A program made the position numbers and the translations under genes. Positions 42,226 through 51,364 of a stretch of DNA of 64,000 bases are shown in pieces. Origin of the DNA: Pinibacter soli (GTDB lineage Bacteria > Bacteroidota > Bacteroidia > Chitinophagales > Chitinophagaceae). The notes beneath the pieces were generated by a model, which ran no database searches, was not told where the DNA came from, and saw only the letters and a list, made by a program, of their open reading frames with translations. The first letter of the stretch is position 1, and every line of letters begins with the position of its first letter. The stretch lies in contig NZ_JASBRG010000005.1 of NCBI RefSeq assembly GCF_029961145.1, forward strand, positions 310,001-374,000, in the 5' to 3' direction.

Positions 42226-44412
42226 CTATTTTCCTCCCGGAGGACAATTCGCTCTTAAATAGTTTGTATACAAGGTACTTAAATGGAGATTTGTTCCTTC
42301 TCCTTCAGATATGCTGTGGGTACGGTTTGGATAAGGCATAAACTGAAATTGTTTATTGTATTTAATCAATTCATTCAACAACATCTCAGCATTATCGTAG
42401 TGTACGTTATCATCACCTGTTCCATGTATGTACAGTAAATTTCCTTTCAAATTTTTAACGTATGTGATCGGCGAACCTTTCACGAAATCTTCGCGGTTTT
42501 CTTGCGGCAGTCCCATGTAGCGCTCCTGGTAAATGTTATCGTATGTAAGTTGATTACCTACCGCTGCAATAGCTATTCCGGTTTTGTAAATCTCCGGATG
42601 CTGGAACATTAAATTCAATGTCGCAGAACCACCACCGCTCCAACCCCAAACTGCAATGCGGTCTTTATCAACAAATGGCCATTTCAAAATTTCTTTTGCA
42701 GCCATCGCCTGATCATTAATGTTGATCTGTCCAATTTGCCTGTAAACGCATTTTCTCCATTCTCTTCCTTTTGGACAAGGTGTTCCTCTATTATCAATTG
42801 TAATGTAGATGTAGCCGTCCTTTGCCATGTTGCCTCGATACAAAAAGTTGTATCCGGTACCAAATTCATCCTTAACAAGTTGCCCCCATGGCTCTGTGTA
42901 CACCTGGAACACCACAGGATATTTCTTCGTGCTATCGAAGTTTTCGGGCCTCAACATCCACGCATCCATTTCAACATTGTCTGCAGTTTTTATCTTGAAG
43001 AACTGCAACGGAAACCGGCTCTTGTCTGCCGCAGCTACAGCATTGTTTACGTCGCTGCCTCCATTCACTCCAGTATGCGCAGGCAAAGTGATCCACTCTG
43101 ATGTAGGCCTTGTATAATAGTTAGAGAAATTATGCATCGCAAATTTTGCATCAGGAGAAAGATTGTATTCATGCGTTCCCTGTTGATTGGCCGGAGATAC
43201 TCTTTCCGCTTTACCCTTGCCATCCAGTTTCGTTCTGTACAAATATTTCTGTGTACCATTGTCGGGTGAAGCCATGAAATAAACGTAGCCTCCTTTTTCA
43301 TCAATGCGCACAATATCCATCACATCATAATTACCGTTGGTGATCAGTGTCTCTTTTTTGCCATCGCGGCTAATGCGATACAAGTGGCGCCAGCCGTCTT
43401 TTTCAGTGGCCCACACAAATTCTTTTCCGCCGTTGATCCAATCCCATCCGCCATAAGCATAATCATCGTCCCAAAGAGGCAAAATATCGATCCATGCTTT
43501 ATCCGTTTCTTCGTAGATCATGTTTGATTTTCCGGTTGTCGCATTGCATATAAACAACTTGCTGTCATTCTGTTTTCTGTTCAAATGTTGAATGATCAGT
43601 TCATTGCTATTGGCCGCCCACTCCATTCTTGGAACATAAGTTTGCAAAACTGTGTCAGTAGGAATGTCCATCCACTTGGTTTGCGCAGTCTCAACATTCA
43701 CAACACCAATTTTATAAGGAGATGGTTGGGTGCCGGCTACCGGATATTCTACAGGAACTATTTTCGGATAAATAGAATCAGTATTGTTGATCATGTAATA
43801 ATCAGAAGTCGTTCTAGCATTAATTTGCCAAAAAGCAATTTGTTTACTATCGGCGGCCCAGCGAAAACCATCTCTGCAGAAAAATTCTTCTTCATAGGCC
43901 CAGTCAAATGTTCCGTTGATCAGTTTACGGCTTCCATCCGATGTCAGTTGTTTTACCTTGTTCGTTGTTGCTTCTTCCACATATAAATTGTAATTGCTTA
44001 CGTAAGCAACTTTGCTTCCATCGGGAGAAAATTTTGCAAACATCAAAGACGATTCTGGCAATCCAATTCCCAATTGTTTCAGCGAGCCTGTTGTAAGATC
44101 ATAGAGCCAGTAATCCCCTCTTGTGTCTTGCCGCCAAACTTTCTTTGTATTTGTGTAGATCAATACTTTTTTTTCATCTGTCGAGAAAATGAAATTACGT
44201 ATGTTCAAAGCCGTTTTTTTTCCGGACGGCATTAACTTATGCCTGTCAACAACAACTGTAGATGATCGGTTCGGCAATGTGTATTTAGCGATTCTATTAT
44301 CTTCATTTACATAATAGCTGTTTCCTTCTCTGGACCACGTAATTTTTTCCTGCGCAGAAATGTTTCCTATATACAAGATGGAAAGCATTACCAAAATAAC
44401 ACGTTGCAACAT
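42226..44412 (-). CDS. Dipeptidyl peptidase IV-family serine peptidase (S9)
   Basis: The 728-residue exported protease has a signal peptide (MLQRVILVMLSILYIGNISA). Its N-terminal beta-propeller (DPPIV_N, about 60-430) has repeats such as AKFSPDGSKVAYVSNYNLYV and the double-Glu entry motif WAYEEEFF. The C-terminal alpha/beta hydrolase has catalytic Ser near 592 (WGWSGGGSA), Asp near 667 (HGTGDDNVHYDN) and His near 700 (NRTHSISEG). It removes X-Pro dipeptides in the periplasm. Length and order are typical of Bacteroidota enzymes. Confidence 0.96.
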   Translation of the reverse strand: MLQRVILVMLSILYIGNISAQEKITWSREGNSYYVNEDNRIAKYTLPNRSSTVVVDRHKLMPSGKKTALNIRNFIFSTDEKKVLIYTNTKKVWRQDTRGDYWLYDLTTGSLKQLGIGLPESSLMFAKFSPDGSKVAYVSNYNLYVEEATTNKVKQLTSDGSRKLINGTFDWAYEEEFFCRDGFRWAADSKQIAFWQINARTTSDYYMINNTDSIYPKIVPVEYPVAGTQPSPYKIGVVNVETAQTKWMDIPTDTVLQTYVPRMEWAANSNELIIQHLNRKQNDSKLFICNATTGKSNMIYEETDKAWIDILPLWDDDYAYGGWDWINGGKEFVWATEKDGWRHLYRISRDGKKETLITNGNYDVMDIVRIDEKGGYVYFMASPDNGTQKYLYRTKLDGKGKAERVSPANQQGTHEYNLSPDAKFAMHNFSNYYTRPTSEWITLPAHTGVNGGSDVNNAVAAADKSRFPLQFFKIKTADNVEMDAWMLRPENFDSTKKYPVVFQVYTEPWGQLVKDEFGTGYNFLYRGNMAKDGYIYITIDNRGTPCPKGREWRKCVYRQIGQININDQAMAAKEILKWPFVDKDRIAVWGWSGGGSATLNLMFQHPEIYKTGIAIAAVGNQLTYDNIYQERYMGLPQENREDFVKGSPITYVKNLKGNLLYIHGTGDDNVHYDNAEMLLNELIKYNKQFQFMPYPNRTHSISEGEGTNLHLSTLYTNYLRANCPPGGK

Positions 44413-44501
44413 ATACGAAATTTTTTATGGAAGGTAAGTGATGTTGAGCAAATAAAAATCTTAAGGCACACAGACAACAAGGATGAGACTGATTTACACG
44501 G

Positions 44502-44572
44502 TTTTTTTGGGTGACGAACATTTGTTCTTTAATTAGGCTTTGCTTGCGTCTCCTTTCAACGTTGCATACAGC
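44502..44572 (+). repeat. GCTTTG-TTG-GTC dispersed repeat, copy 2
   Basis: TTTTTTTGGGTGACGAACAT and then TAATTAGGCTTTGCTTGCGT align with copy 1 at 37985-38040. A CACAGAC...ACTGATTTACAC arm of the GCAGATGAC class precedes it (44467-44499). The rest of the spacer to 44733 contains nothing recognised. Confidence 0.6.
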
Positions 44573-44733
44573 TACAACAAATGCTTGACTTTGGCAACAA
44601 ACACATCTCAAAGACAATATAATATTTCTCCAAAGTTATAATAATACGCTTTGGGAAGCTGCGAGCTGAAGAAGTTGGATAGTTTGATATATTTGAAAAT
44701 TATTTATTAGCTACCCTTTTTAATTTATAAACA

Positions 44734-45129
44734 ATGAAGTTTAGTTTTTATACATTGACTTTGTTTACAACCATAGCTTTATTATTTTTTTCGTGTACCA
44801 CAACAAAAAATATAAACCTTTCAAAACGTGAAATCAAAAAATTAAAACCCATTTACGTAGGTTATATAATTGGGAAAATTCCAATGGATTTTAAATGGTC
44901 TTTTTTAGAAAAAAACATCTGTCAATATAATGAAGTAATCCTTCTAAGAAGTAGAACATATACAGGAACCTGGAGTGAAAAAAATGATACAATCAGAGCT
45001 TGTTTTTTTATATCAAAAGCCATGAATGAAAACTATATCTTTTACTTAGATAGAAAAAGTAAAACTTTGAAAGAATTAAACAATGAAAAAATAATCAGGG
45101 AATATTCACTGCAATTGCCTTCGAATTAA
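44734..45129 (+). CDS. Small lipoprotein of unknown function
   Basis: The 131-residue protein has a lipoprotein signal (MKFSFYTLTLFTTIALLFFS then C21). The mature part is lysine/asparagine-rich (NLSKREIKKLKPIYVGYIIG) and markedly AT-rich in codon choice compared with the neighbouring fusA and DPP-IV genes. That may mean recent acquisition or low expression. No domain is recognised. Confidence 0.65.
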   Translation: MKFSFYTLTLFTTIALLFFSCTTTKNINLSKREIKKLKPIYVGYIIGKIPMDFKWSFLEKNICQYNEVILLRSRTYTGTWSEKNDTIRACFFISKAMNENYIFYLDRKSKTLKELNNEKIIREYSLQLPSN

Positions 45130-45166
45130 TTTGTGCTTTAAATATTCGAAGTAATATTTGCTGAAT

Positions 45167-45206
45167 AGGATTACTACTGCACAAGGGTGCGACGCAACCC
45201 AAGCCC
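45167..45206 (-). repeat. GCTTTG-TTG-GTC dispersed repeat, copy 3 (reverse strand)
   Basis: On the minus strand GGGCTTGGGTTGCGTCGCAC and CCTTGTGCAGTAGTAATC resemble GCTTTGCTTGCGTCtcc at 44536 onward. It lies between the lipoprotein gene and the fusA terminator. Confidence 0.55.
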
Positions 45207-45275
45207 CATCAACGCTCTACTGCCTGGCTCATAAATATTCTCTTCATTTTTTTACTGTAACATTTTATAAACGAC

Positions 45276-45310
45276 AAAAGCCGGTGGATTACTCAACCGG
45301 CTTTTGTTTT
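45276..45310. terminator. Bidirectional terminator of fusA
   Basis: AAAAGCCGGT-ggattactca-ACCGGCTTTTG with T/A-tracts on both strands lies 18 nt after the fusA stop. Confidence 0.88.
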
Positions 45311-45327
45311 ATAAGTAAGAAGCTAAA

Positions 45328-47472
45328 TTATGCGTTTACTTTACCTTTCACTTTTGCGATAACCTCATCTGCAATGTTGTTAGGCGCTGGTGAATAGTGT
45401 GAGAATTCCATTGTAGAAGACGCACGACCAGAAGACAATGAACGCAACTGAGTTACATAACCGAACATTTCGCTCAAAGGAACTTTAGCTTTAATAACCT
45501 GTGCGTTATTACGGCTATCCATACCTTCCAGCATACCACGACGACGGTTCAAGTCACCTGTAACATCACCCATGTATTGGTCAGGAGTTACAACCTCAAC
45601 TCTCATGATTGGCTCAAGTAAAGTTGGTTTTGCTTTTCTTGCTGCTTCACGGAAACCTTGTTTAGCACAAAGCTCGAATGACATAGCATCAGAGTCAACC
45701 TGGTGGAAGCTACCATCAAATACGCGGATCTTCATGTCCACAACAGGATAGTTAGCCAATACACCATTAGACATTGCAGATTCGAAACCTTTCTGAATAG
45801 CTGGTACAAACTCACGAGGAATAGATCCACCAAAGATATCGTTTACGAACTGGTAAGATTTTCCTGGGTTTTCTTTTAACCACTCTTCATCAGCAGGTCC
45901 GATAGCAAACACGATGTCAGCGAATTTACCACGACCACCGGTTTGTTTTTTCAATGTTTCACGGTGCTCAATAGTTGCTTTGAACGCCTCTTTATAAGCT
46001 ACCTGAGGGTTACCCTGGTTTACTTCTACTTTGAACTCACGACGCATACGGTCAATGATGATTTCAAGGTGAAGCTCACCCATGCCACTCAAGATTGTTT
46101 GACCTGTTTCTTCGTCTGTTCTTACACGTAATGTAGGATCTTCTTCAACCAATTTAGCGATAGCCATACCCATTTTATCAACGTCAGCCTGAGTCTTAGG
46201 CTCGATAGCTACGGAGATAACTGGTTCTGGAATGAACATGTTTTCCAGAACGATCGGGTTGTCTTCATCACAAAGTGTATCACCAGTTTTGATCTCTTTG
46301 AAACCAACTGCCGCTCCGATATCACCAGCTTCGATGAAATCGATTGGGTTTTGCTTGTTAGCAAACATTTTCATGATACGGCTGATACGCTCTTTCTTAC
46401 CGCTACGTACGTTCAATACGTAAGAACCTGCATCAAGGTGACCACTATATGCACGGAAGAATGCAAGACGACCTACGAATGGGTCAGTCATGATTTTGAA
46501 TGCCAATGCAGCAAATGGTTCTTTTGCATCTGGTTTACGAACGATAGCTTCGCCAGTGTCAGGGTTAGTACCTTCTACAGCGTCGATATCAAGCGGGCTT
46601 GGCAGGTAACGGCAAACCGCATCCAATGCAGTTTGTACACCTTTATTTTTGAATGAAGAACCGCACATCATAGGAACGATGCTGAGATCGATCGTTGCTT
46701 TGCGGATAGCTTCATGCAATTCTGCTTCAGAAATTGAGTTTGGATCTTCGAAGAATTTCTCCATCAAAGTATCATCGTATTCAGCAACTGCTTCAACAAG
46801 CGCAGCTCTGTATTCGTTAGCTTCGTCAACCATGTCAGCAGGTACAGGAATTTCGTCGAAAGTCATACCTTCTGTTTCCATGTGCCAAACCACACCTTTC
46901 ATTGTAATCAAATCCACAACGCCTGTGAAATTATCTTCAGCGCCGATTGGTAACTGTAATGGAACAGCTTTAGCACCCAACATTTCTTTAACTTGTTTTA
47001 CCACGTTAAGGAAGTCAGCACCAGAACGATCCATTTTATTTACGAAACCGATACGAGGAACTTTGTAACGGTTAGCCTGGCGCCAAACAGTTTCAGATTG
47101 AGGTTCTACACCATCAACCGCACTGAACAACGCGATCAAACCATCCAATACACGCATGGAACGCTCAACTTCTATAGTAAAGTCCACGTGACCCGGAGTA
47201 TCGATAATGTTGAAGTAATATTTTTTAGTGTTAGCGTCAGCTTTACCTTTATCAGTTGGGAAATTCCACTGGCAGCTTACTGCAGCAGAGGTAATTGTGA
47301 TACCTCTTTCTTTTTCTTGCTCCATCCAGTCGGTAGTAGCACCACCGTCGTGAACTTCACCAATTTTGTGGATCATCCCTGTGTAGCGTAAGATACGCTC
47401 TGTAGTAGTGGTCTTTCCGGCGTCAATGTGAGCCGCAATACCAAAGTTTCTTTGAAATCTTAAGTCTGCCAT
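45328..47472 (-). CDS. fusA: Elongation factor G
   Basis: The 714-residue translocation GTPase has G1 [12 protein letters not shown] (about 14-25), switch [11 protein letters not shown]3 [10 protein letters not shown]4 NKMDR and the domain IV/V end. Length is normal. It is not attached to rpsL-rpsG as in most str operons: a histone-H1-like gene on the other strand lies between them. Its own promoter is at 47555-47562, so it is probably transcribed alone. Confidence 0.98.
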   Translation of the reverse strand: MADLRFQRNFGIAAHIDAGKTTTTERILRYTGMIHKIGEVHDGGATTDWMEQEKERGITITSAAVSCQWNFPTDKGKADANTKKYYFNIIDTPGHVDFTIEVERSMRVLDGLIALFSAVDGVEPQSETVWRQANRYKVPRIGFVNKMDRSGADFLNVVKQVKEMLGAKAVPLQLPIGAEDNFTGVVDLITMKGVVWHMETEGMTFDEIPVPADMVDEANEYRAALVEAVAEYDDTLMEKFFEDPNSISEAELHEAIRKATIDLSIVPMMCGSSFKNKGVQTALDAVCRYLPSPLDIDAVEGTNPDTGEAIVRKPDAKEPFAALAFKIMTDPFVGRLAFFRAYSGHLDAGSYVLNVRSGKKERISRIMKMFANKQNPIDFIEAGDIGAAVGFKEIKTGDTLCDEDNPIVLENMFIPEPVISVAIEPKTQADVDKMGMAIAKLVEEDPTLRVRTDEETGQTILSGMGELHLEIIIDRMRREFKVEVNQGNPQVAYKEAFKATIEHRETLKKQTGGRGKFADIVFAIGPADEEWLKENPGKSYQFVNDIFGGSIPREFVPAIQKGFESAMSNGVLANYPVVDMKIRVFDGSFHQVDSDAMSFELCAKQGFREAARKAKPTLLEPIMRVEVVTPDQYMGDVTGDLNRRRGMLEGMDSRNNAQVIKAKVPLSEMFGYVTQLRSLSSGRASSTMEFSHYSPAPNNIADEVIAKVKGKVNA

Positions 47473-47554
47473 TTTTGTATGTTAAAAAGTTTGAGTCTCT
47501 CTGTTTGATTTATTGCCCATTCTTTAATAAGAACAATAAACCGAATTTGAGGCG

Positions 47555-47562
47555 CAAAGGTA
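47555..47562 (-). promoter_or_regulatory. -7 box of fusA
   Basis: TACCTTTG on the minus strand matches TAnnTTTG. The leader of about 75 nt has no recognised structure. From 47563 to 47770 the divergent spacer shows nothing else. Confidence 0.6.
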
Positions 47563-47770
47563 AAGATTTAGAAGTAAAAAAATACAGCCACTGGCAAGTT
47601 ATATATACAATTCACATGAATTTATTGGCATGGAGTTTTAAGATGTGGATTAACTAGGGATATTTTTTTTATAAATTCCTGAAAATGTTGAAGATATTTA
47701 TTTGTTATTAGTAAAGGGTAATGTAAATTTATTTTGTCAATTCAAAATCACCTAAAAATCACGAACAAAT

Positions 47771-48382
47771 ATGGCCACGAAAAAAAAGGTAGCAAAAAAA
47801 GCACCAGCAAAAAAAGCAGCGCCTAAGAAGGCCGCTCCTAAAAAGGCTGCGCCTAAAAAAGCTGCAAAAAAAGCCGCACCTAAAAAAGCTGTGAAGAAAG
47901 CAGCGAAGAAGGCTGTAAAAAAAGCTGCTCCCAAAAAAGCTGCCCCTAAAAAAGCGACTGCGAAAAAAGCAATCAAAAAAGTAGTAAAAAAAGCAGCTGC
48001 GAAAAAAGCGGCTCCTAAAAAGGCAGCAAAAAAAGTTGCCCCTAAAAAAGTAGTAAAAAAGGCCGCTCCAAAAAAAGCAGCTCCAAAAAAAGTTGCTAAA
48101 AAATCTCCACTGAAAAAAGCTCCAGTTAAAAAAGCACCGGTAAAGAAAGCAGCTCCAGTTAAAAAAGCAGCTCCTAAAAAAGCAGCAAAAAAAATCGCTA
48201 AAAAAGTAGTTCCAGCTAAAGTTCAACCGTCTCCAGCACCAATGGAAGGACCAGTTGAAACTCCAGCACCAATAGTAGAACCTACTGATGAGCCTATCTC
48301 TCACAATAGCGACGAAAGCGGTCCAGACTCATTTGACGTTCCGGAAATGCCAAATGATAACAATGATGAAGATGAAGCTTAA
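47771..48382 (+). CDS. Histone H1-like lysine/alanine/proline-rich protein
   Basis: The 203-residue protein is almost entirely lysine, alanine and proline over residues 1-148 in KKAAPKKAA-type repeats of 5-8 residues. It then switches to an acidic proline-rich tail (PAPMEGPVETPAPIVEPTDE to NDNNDEDEA). Such repeats resemble eukaryotic H1 tails and bacterial H1-like proteins (Hc1/AlgP-like) that compact DNA. The acidic tail is unusual. A-runs of six or more bases, as in AAAAAAGC, occur many times and are prone to slippage. The gene lies divergent to fusA and convergent to rpsG. Confidence 0.85.
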   Translation: MATKKKVAKKAPAKKAAPKKAAPKKAAPKKAAKKAAPKKAVKKAAKKAVKKAAPKKAAPKKATAKKAIKKVVKKAAAKKAAPKKAAKKVAPKKVVKKAAPKKAAPKKVAKKSPLKKAPVKKAPVKKAAPVKKAAPKKAAKKIAKKVVPAKVQPSPAPMEGPVETPAPIVEPTDEPISHNSDESGPDSFDVPEMPNDNNDEDEA

Positions 48383-48414
48383 TCTCTTCTAAACATATTT
48401 TGCAGATAATACAC

Positions 48415-48459
48415 AAAGCGCCAAGACATTGATGAATGCGATGGCGCTTTTTTATTTTA
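48415..48459 (+). terminator. Terminator of the histone-like gene
   Basis: AAAGCGCCA pairs with TGGCGCTTT around an 18-nt loop and is followed by TTTATTTTATT. Confidence 0.82.
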
Positions 48460-48463
48460 TTGG

Positions 48464-48638
48464 CACGCAGATGACGCTGATTAGGCTGATTTCTGCAGAA
48501 GATTGGTACACATCTAACGCAGATTAGATGGATTTACACAGATTCTTTCTGATTGACAATGTCTGTGAATAATTGCAGACTGGCTTTACAGTTCTGAAAA
48601 GATCAGCGTAAATCTGAAAAATCAGCGTCATCTGCATG
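48464..48638. repeat. Arm-core-arm element, GCAGATGAC/GCTGATT word
   Basis: The left arm CGCAGATGACGCTGATTAGG and the right arm 48601-48638 (ATCAGCGTAAATCTGAAAAA then TCAGCGTCATCTGC) are inverted. Inner GCAGATTAGATGGATTTACA and CTGTGAATAATTGCAG further pair in part. It fills the gap between the convergent histone-like and rpsG genes. Arms of this word also occur at 12130-12170 and 44467-44499. Confidence 0.7.
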
Positions 48639-48650
48639 CTCACTTCAGGC

Positions 48651-48686
48651 AAACAAAAAAACCATTGCCTATTTCTAAGCAATGGT
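48651..48686 (-). terminator. Terminator of rpsL-rpsG
   Basis: On the minus strand ACCATTGC-ttagaaatag-GCAATGGT is followed by TTTTTTTG. Confidence 0.85.
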
Positions 48687-48713
48687 CCAATATATAAAGG
48701 CTTTGTATACAAC

Positions 48714-49181
48714 TTAAATCTTGAAGTGAGAAAAAGCTTTGTTAGCTTCAGCCATACGGTGAGTGTCCTCTTTCTTTTTGAAAGCTCCACCTTCGCCTTT
48801 TGCTGCTGCTACGATTTCGTTAGCCAATTTGTCTGCCATGCTACGACCGTTTCTTTCACGGCTATAACGTACCAGCCATTTGATACTTAAAGAAATCTTT
48901 CTGTCAGGACGAACCTCAGAAGGAATTTGAAAAGTAGCGCCACCAATACGACGGCTTCTAACCTCAACTCCCGGAGTTACGTTTGATATCGCTTTTTTCC
49001 AAATTTCGTAGCCATCTTCGTTAGTGATTTTAGCTACTTTATCAAGTGCATCATAAAAAATTTCGAATGCTACACTTTTTTTACCTTGCCACATGATGTT
49101 GTTAACAAAACGTGTAACTAGTTTGTCGTTATACTTAGCATCAGGAGCTAGAGGTAATTTTTTGGCTTGCGCTTTCCTCAT
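48714..49181 (-). CDS. rpsG: 30S ribosomal protein S7
   Basis: The 155-residue protein initiates assembly of the 30S head by binding the 3' domain of 16S rRNA. It begins [20 protein letters not shown] and has the conserved [19 protein letters not shown]. It lies 33 nt downstream of rpsL. A terminator directly follows, so the str operon is cut after S7. Confidence 0.98.
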   Translation of the reverse strand: MRKAQAKKLPLAPDAKYNDKLVTRFVNNIMWQGKKSVAFEIFYDALDKVAKITNEDGYEIWKKAISNVTPGVEVRSRRIGGATFQIPSEVRPDRKISLSIKWLVRYSRERNGRSMADKLANEIVAAAKGEGGAFKKKEDTHRMAEANKAFSHFKI

Positions 49182-49214
49182 TGGAAAATCTATTTAAACA
49201 GCTTGATTAATTAA

Positions 49215-49595
49215 TTATTTTTTCGCTTTTTCTTTCTTAGTTCCGTATTTAGAACGGCTCTTCTTCCTGTCTTTCACACCTGCAGTATCCAAGCTACCAC
49301 GAACGATATGGTAACGAACACCTGGCAAATCCTTAACACGACCTCCGCGGATTAACACGATTGAGTGCTCTTGCAGGTTGTGTCCTTCACCTGGAATATA
49401 TGCGATAACTTCTACTTTATTCGTCAAACGCACTTTAGCTACTTTACGTAAAGCTGAGTTTGGCTTCTTAGGCGTAGTTGTGTACACACGTGTACAAACA
49501 CCACGACGTTGAGGACATGCATCCAGCGCTCTGGATTTGCTCTTTGCTTTAATAATTTCTCTACCTTTTCTAACTAATTGTTGTATCGTAGGCAT
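49215..49595 (-). CDS. rpsL: 30S ribosomal protein S12
   Basis: The ATG at 49595 gives 126 residues ([16 protein letters not shown]). The frame is open to 49622, but that would add nine unusual residues. The decoding-centre motif [12 protein letters not shown] has the wild-type lysines K43 and K44 (K42 and K43 in E. coli numbering without Met), and GRVKDLPG has the wild-type lysine. No streptomycin-resistance change is therefore seen. First gene of the rpsL-rpsG operon. Confidence 0.98.
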   Translation of the reverse strand: MPTIQQLVRKGREIIKAKSKSRALDACPQRRGVCTRVYTTTPKKPNSALRKVAKVRLTNKVEVIAYIPGEGHNLQEHSIVLIRGGRVKDLPGVRYHIVRGSLDTAGVKDRKKSRSKYGTKKEKAKK

Positions 49596-49619
49596 TATAA
49601 CCTTTTTTATTTGGGACGG

Positions 49620-49650
49620 CAAAGGTAACAGCGATTACCTTAAATACCAA
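49620..49650 (-). promoter_or_regulatory. Promoter of rpsL-rpsG
   Basis: On the minus strand a TTTG -33 region (ends at 49648) is followed after 20 nt by TACCTTTG (49627-49620), both matching the Bacteroidota consensus. The start codon follows 24 nt later. Confidence 0.65.
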
Positions 49651-49704
49651 ATTTAAAAATGTTGTTTTCTAAAAATATTTTTCTCAATGTTGAAAACATG
49701 TGGA

Positions 49705-50775
49705 TTAAACAGTTAACAACCAGTTATATCTGTCCTCAGCCTGGCCGCTTCTGATGGCATCCAGCCTTTTCTTAACTTCTGGTGTAATTGTCCACTTGTC
49801 TGTATCGAATGTCATCACTTTGTCCTTGTATCTCAATTCTTTAATTGGAGAAATAGTGGCTGCGGTCCCTGTCCCGAACACATCTTTCACATTTCCTGCA
49901 TCGTATTCTTTTATCAATTCATCTATGCTGATGGGTCTTTCCGCTACATTCAGGCCAATTTCTTTCAATATCGTAATTACACTGTCACGTGTAACACCGG
50001 CCAAAATTGTTCCTTCTTCCAGTGAAGGAGTCACAGCAGTATCGCCAATTACAAAGAAAACGTTCATCGTTCCCACTTCCTGCAGCCATTTGTGCTCAAA
50101 AGCGTCTGTCCACAACACTTGGTCGTAACCTTTATCCTTTGCTACTTTAGCAGGATACAGGCTACCTGCATAATTTCCGGCATTTTTTGAGAACCCCACC
50201 CCACCAGGAGCAGCTCGTGTATATTTTTCTTCCACATAAATTTTCATTGGTTTGCCATAATAAGGCCCTGTAGGACTTAAAATGATCATGAATTTATATG
50301 TTTCAGAAGCTTTTACGCCCAATGATTCGTCAGTGCTGAACATAAATGGACGAATGTAAAGAGAGTGATTTTCCATTGCAGGGATCCAGCCTTTTTCCAG
50401 GTCGATCAACTGGCGCATTCCATCAATGAAAATCTCTTCCGGTACGGCAGGCATGCAAAGACGCTCAGCTGAAAGGTTGAAACGTCTGAAATTGTCGTAC
50501 GGACGGAATATGAAGACTTCGCCGCTGTCGCTTTTGTAAGCTTTAATACCTTCAAAAATTGCCTGACCATAATGTAGCGCCATGTTCGCAGGACCAATCA
50601 ATAACGGTTGATACGGTTTAATCTCCACATTTTTCCATTCGCCATCGACGTAATCAGCTTCCAGCATATAATCTGTGGAATACTTACCAAATGGAACATT
50701 TTCAAGCTTTACACCAGGTAATTTACTCGCGTCAACTTTTGTAACCGGTATTGTATGTGCGGCAATCATATTCAT
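49705..50775 (-). CDS. ilvE: Branched-chain amino acid aminotransferase
   Basis: The 356-residue class IV PLP aminotransferase makes Leu, Ile and Val from their keto acids. The PLP lysine is K197 (GFSKNAGNYAGS). The conserved QAIFEGIKAYK, SLYIRPFMFSTD and GTGTAATISPI are present. It is of the type II BCAT length class. It is isolated from ilv/leu genes and divergent from the rdgB operon, with start codons only 52 nt apart. Confidence 0.97.
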   Translation of the reverse strand: MNMIAAHTIPVTKVDASKLPGVKLENVPFGKYSTDYMLEADYVDGEWKNVEIKPYQPLLIGPANMALHYGQAIFEGIKAYKSDSGEVFIFRPYDNFRRFNLSAERLCMPAVPEEIFIDGMRQLIDLEKGWIPAMENHSLYIRPFMFSTDESLGVKASETYKFMIILSPTGPYYGKPMKIYVEEKYTRAAPGGVGFSKNAGNYAGSLYPAKVAKDKGYDQVLWTDAFEHKWLQEVGTMNVFFVIGDTAVTPSLEEGTILAGVTRDSVITILKEIGLNVAERPISIDELIKEYDAGNVKDVFGTGTAATISPIKELRYKDKVMTFDTDKWTITPEVKKRLDAIRSGQAEDRYNWLLTV

Positions 50776-50776
50776 T

Positions 50777-50784
50777 TACATTTG
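50777..50784 (+). promoter_or_regulatory. -7 box of the unknown-gene/rdgB operon
   Basis: TACATTTG matches TAnnTTTG exactly and lies 43 nt before the ATG at 50828. It overlaps the ilvE start region on the opposite strand. Confidence 0.6.
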
Positions 50785-50827
50785 TGCAAAGAAACGAACA
50801 AAGTTTGGGTTGCCAAAATACAAGAGC

Positions 50828-51352
50828 ATGAGTTTTAACAACGTACAATTACCGGGATTTTTAGTCGCAGACCTTTATAAAAGGCACTTGGTAGAGGATT
50901 TTTCGGCTGTAGCGAAGGTTGAGAAATCGTCCGAACCTGCCCCAATAATTGACAAACCCATTCAATTTTTAGGCAAAAATATCAGGCAATTTGTTATCCT
51001 GGTTTGCTATTCAAACGAGGTTCATTTGCCAGAGGCTCAACTTGAGTTTCTGGGAAATATATTGAAAGCCTGCCAACTAAATCTTGGAGATGTTGCCATT
51101 GTGAATTGTAATTCCCAAGAAGTTAATTTCAACAATATAGGGCAATTACAGCCAAAACAAATCATCACTTTTGGCGAAGAACCGCCGGTTCTCAATGATT
51201 TTAGAGCGCCTGTTTCGTTTGAAGTCAGCAATAAAAACGGCATTAATATAATCAATGCACCAAAACTTGAATTACTAAATCAAAATACACCTGATGGAAA
51301 GGTTCTCAAAGGCAGACTTTGGAACTCCCTGAAACAACTCTTAAATATCTAA
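50828..51352 (+). CDS. Conserved Bacteroidota protein of unknown function
   Basis: The 174-residue protein starts at the ATG at 50828 (MSFNNVQLPGFLVADLYKRH). The longer frame from 50675 overlaps ilvE and lies before the promoter. A central domain (FVILVCYSNEVHLPEAQLEF, NILKACQLNLGDVAIVNCNS) and C-terminal KGRLWNSLKQL are seen. Genes of this kind precede rdgB in other Bacteroidota, I believe, but the function is unknown. A DNA polymerase III psi-like role has been suggested to me only by shape and is not claimed. Cytoplasmic by sequence. Confidence 0.75.
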   Translation: MSFNNVQLPGFLVADLYKRHLVEDFSAVAKVEKSSEPAPIIDKPIQFLGKNIRQFVILVCYSNEVHLPEAQLEFLGNILKACQLNLGDVAIVNCNSQEVNFNNIGQLQPKQIITFGEEPPVLNDFRAPVSFEVSNKNGINIINAPKLELLNQNTPDGKVLKGRLWNSLKQLLNI

Positions 51353-51364
51353 CTCTCATTTTAC

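Noticed and set aside
45158-45397. 79-codon frame after the lipoprotein gene
   Set aside because: It covers a dispersed repeat and the fusA terminator and overlaps the 3' end of fusA on the other strand.
47752-48304. Long open frames on the minus strand over the histone-like gene
   Set aside because: They are full of Phe and Cys-rich repeats (complement of AAA/GCA repeats) and reflect the base composition of the plus-strand lysine/alanine gene, not real coding.
49215-49622. Streptomycin-resistance substitution in S12
   Set aside because: The two decoding-site lysines and the GRVKDLPG lysine are the wild-type residues.
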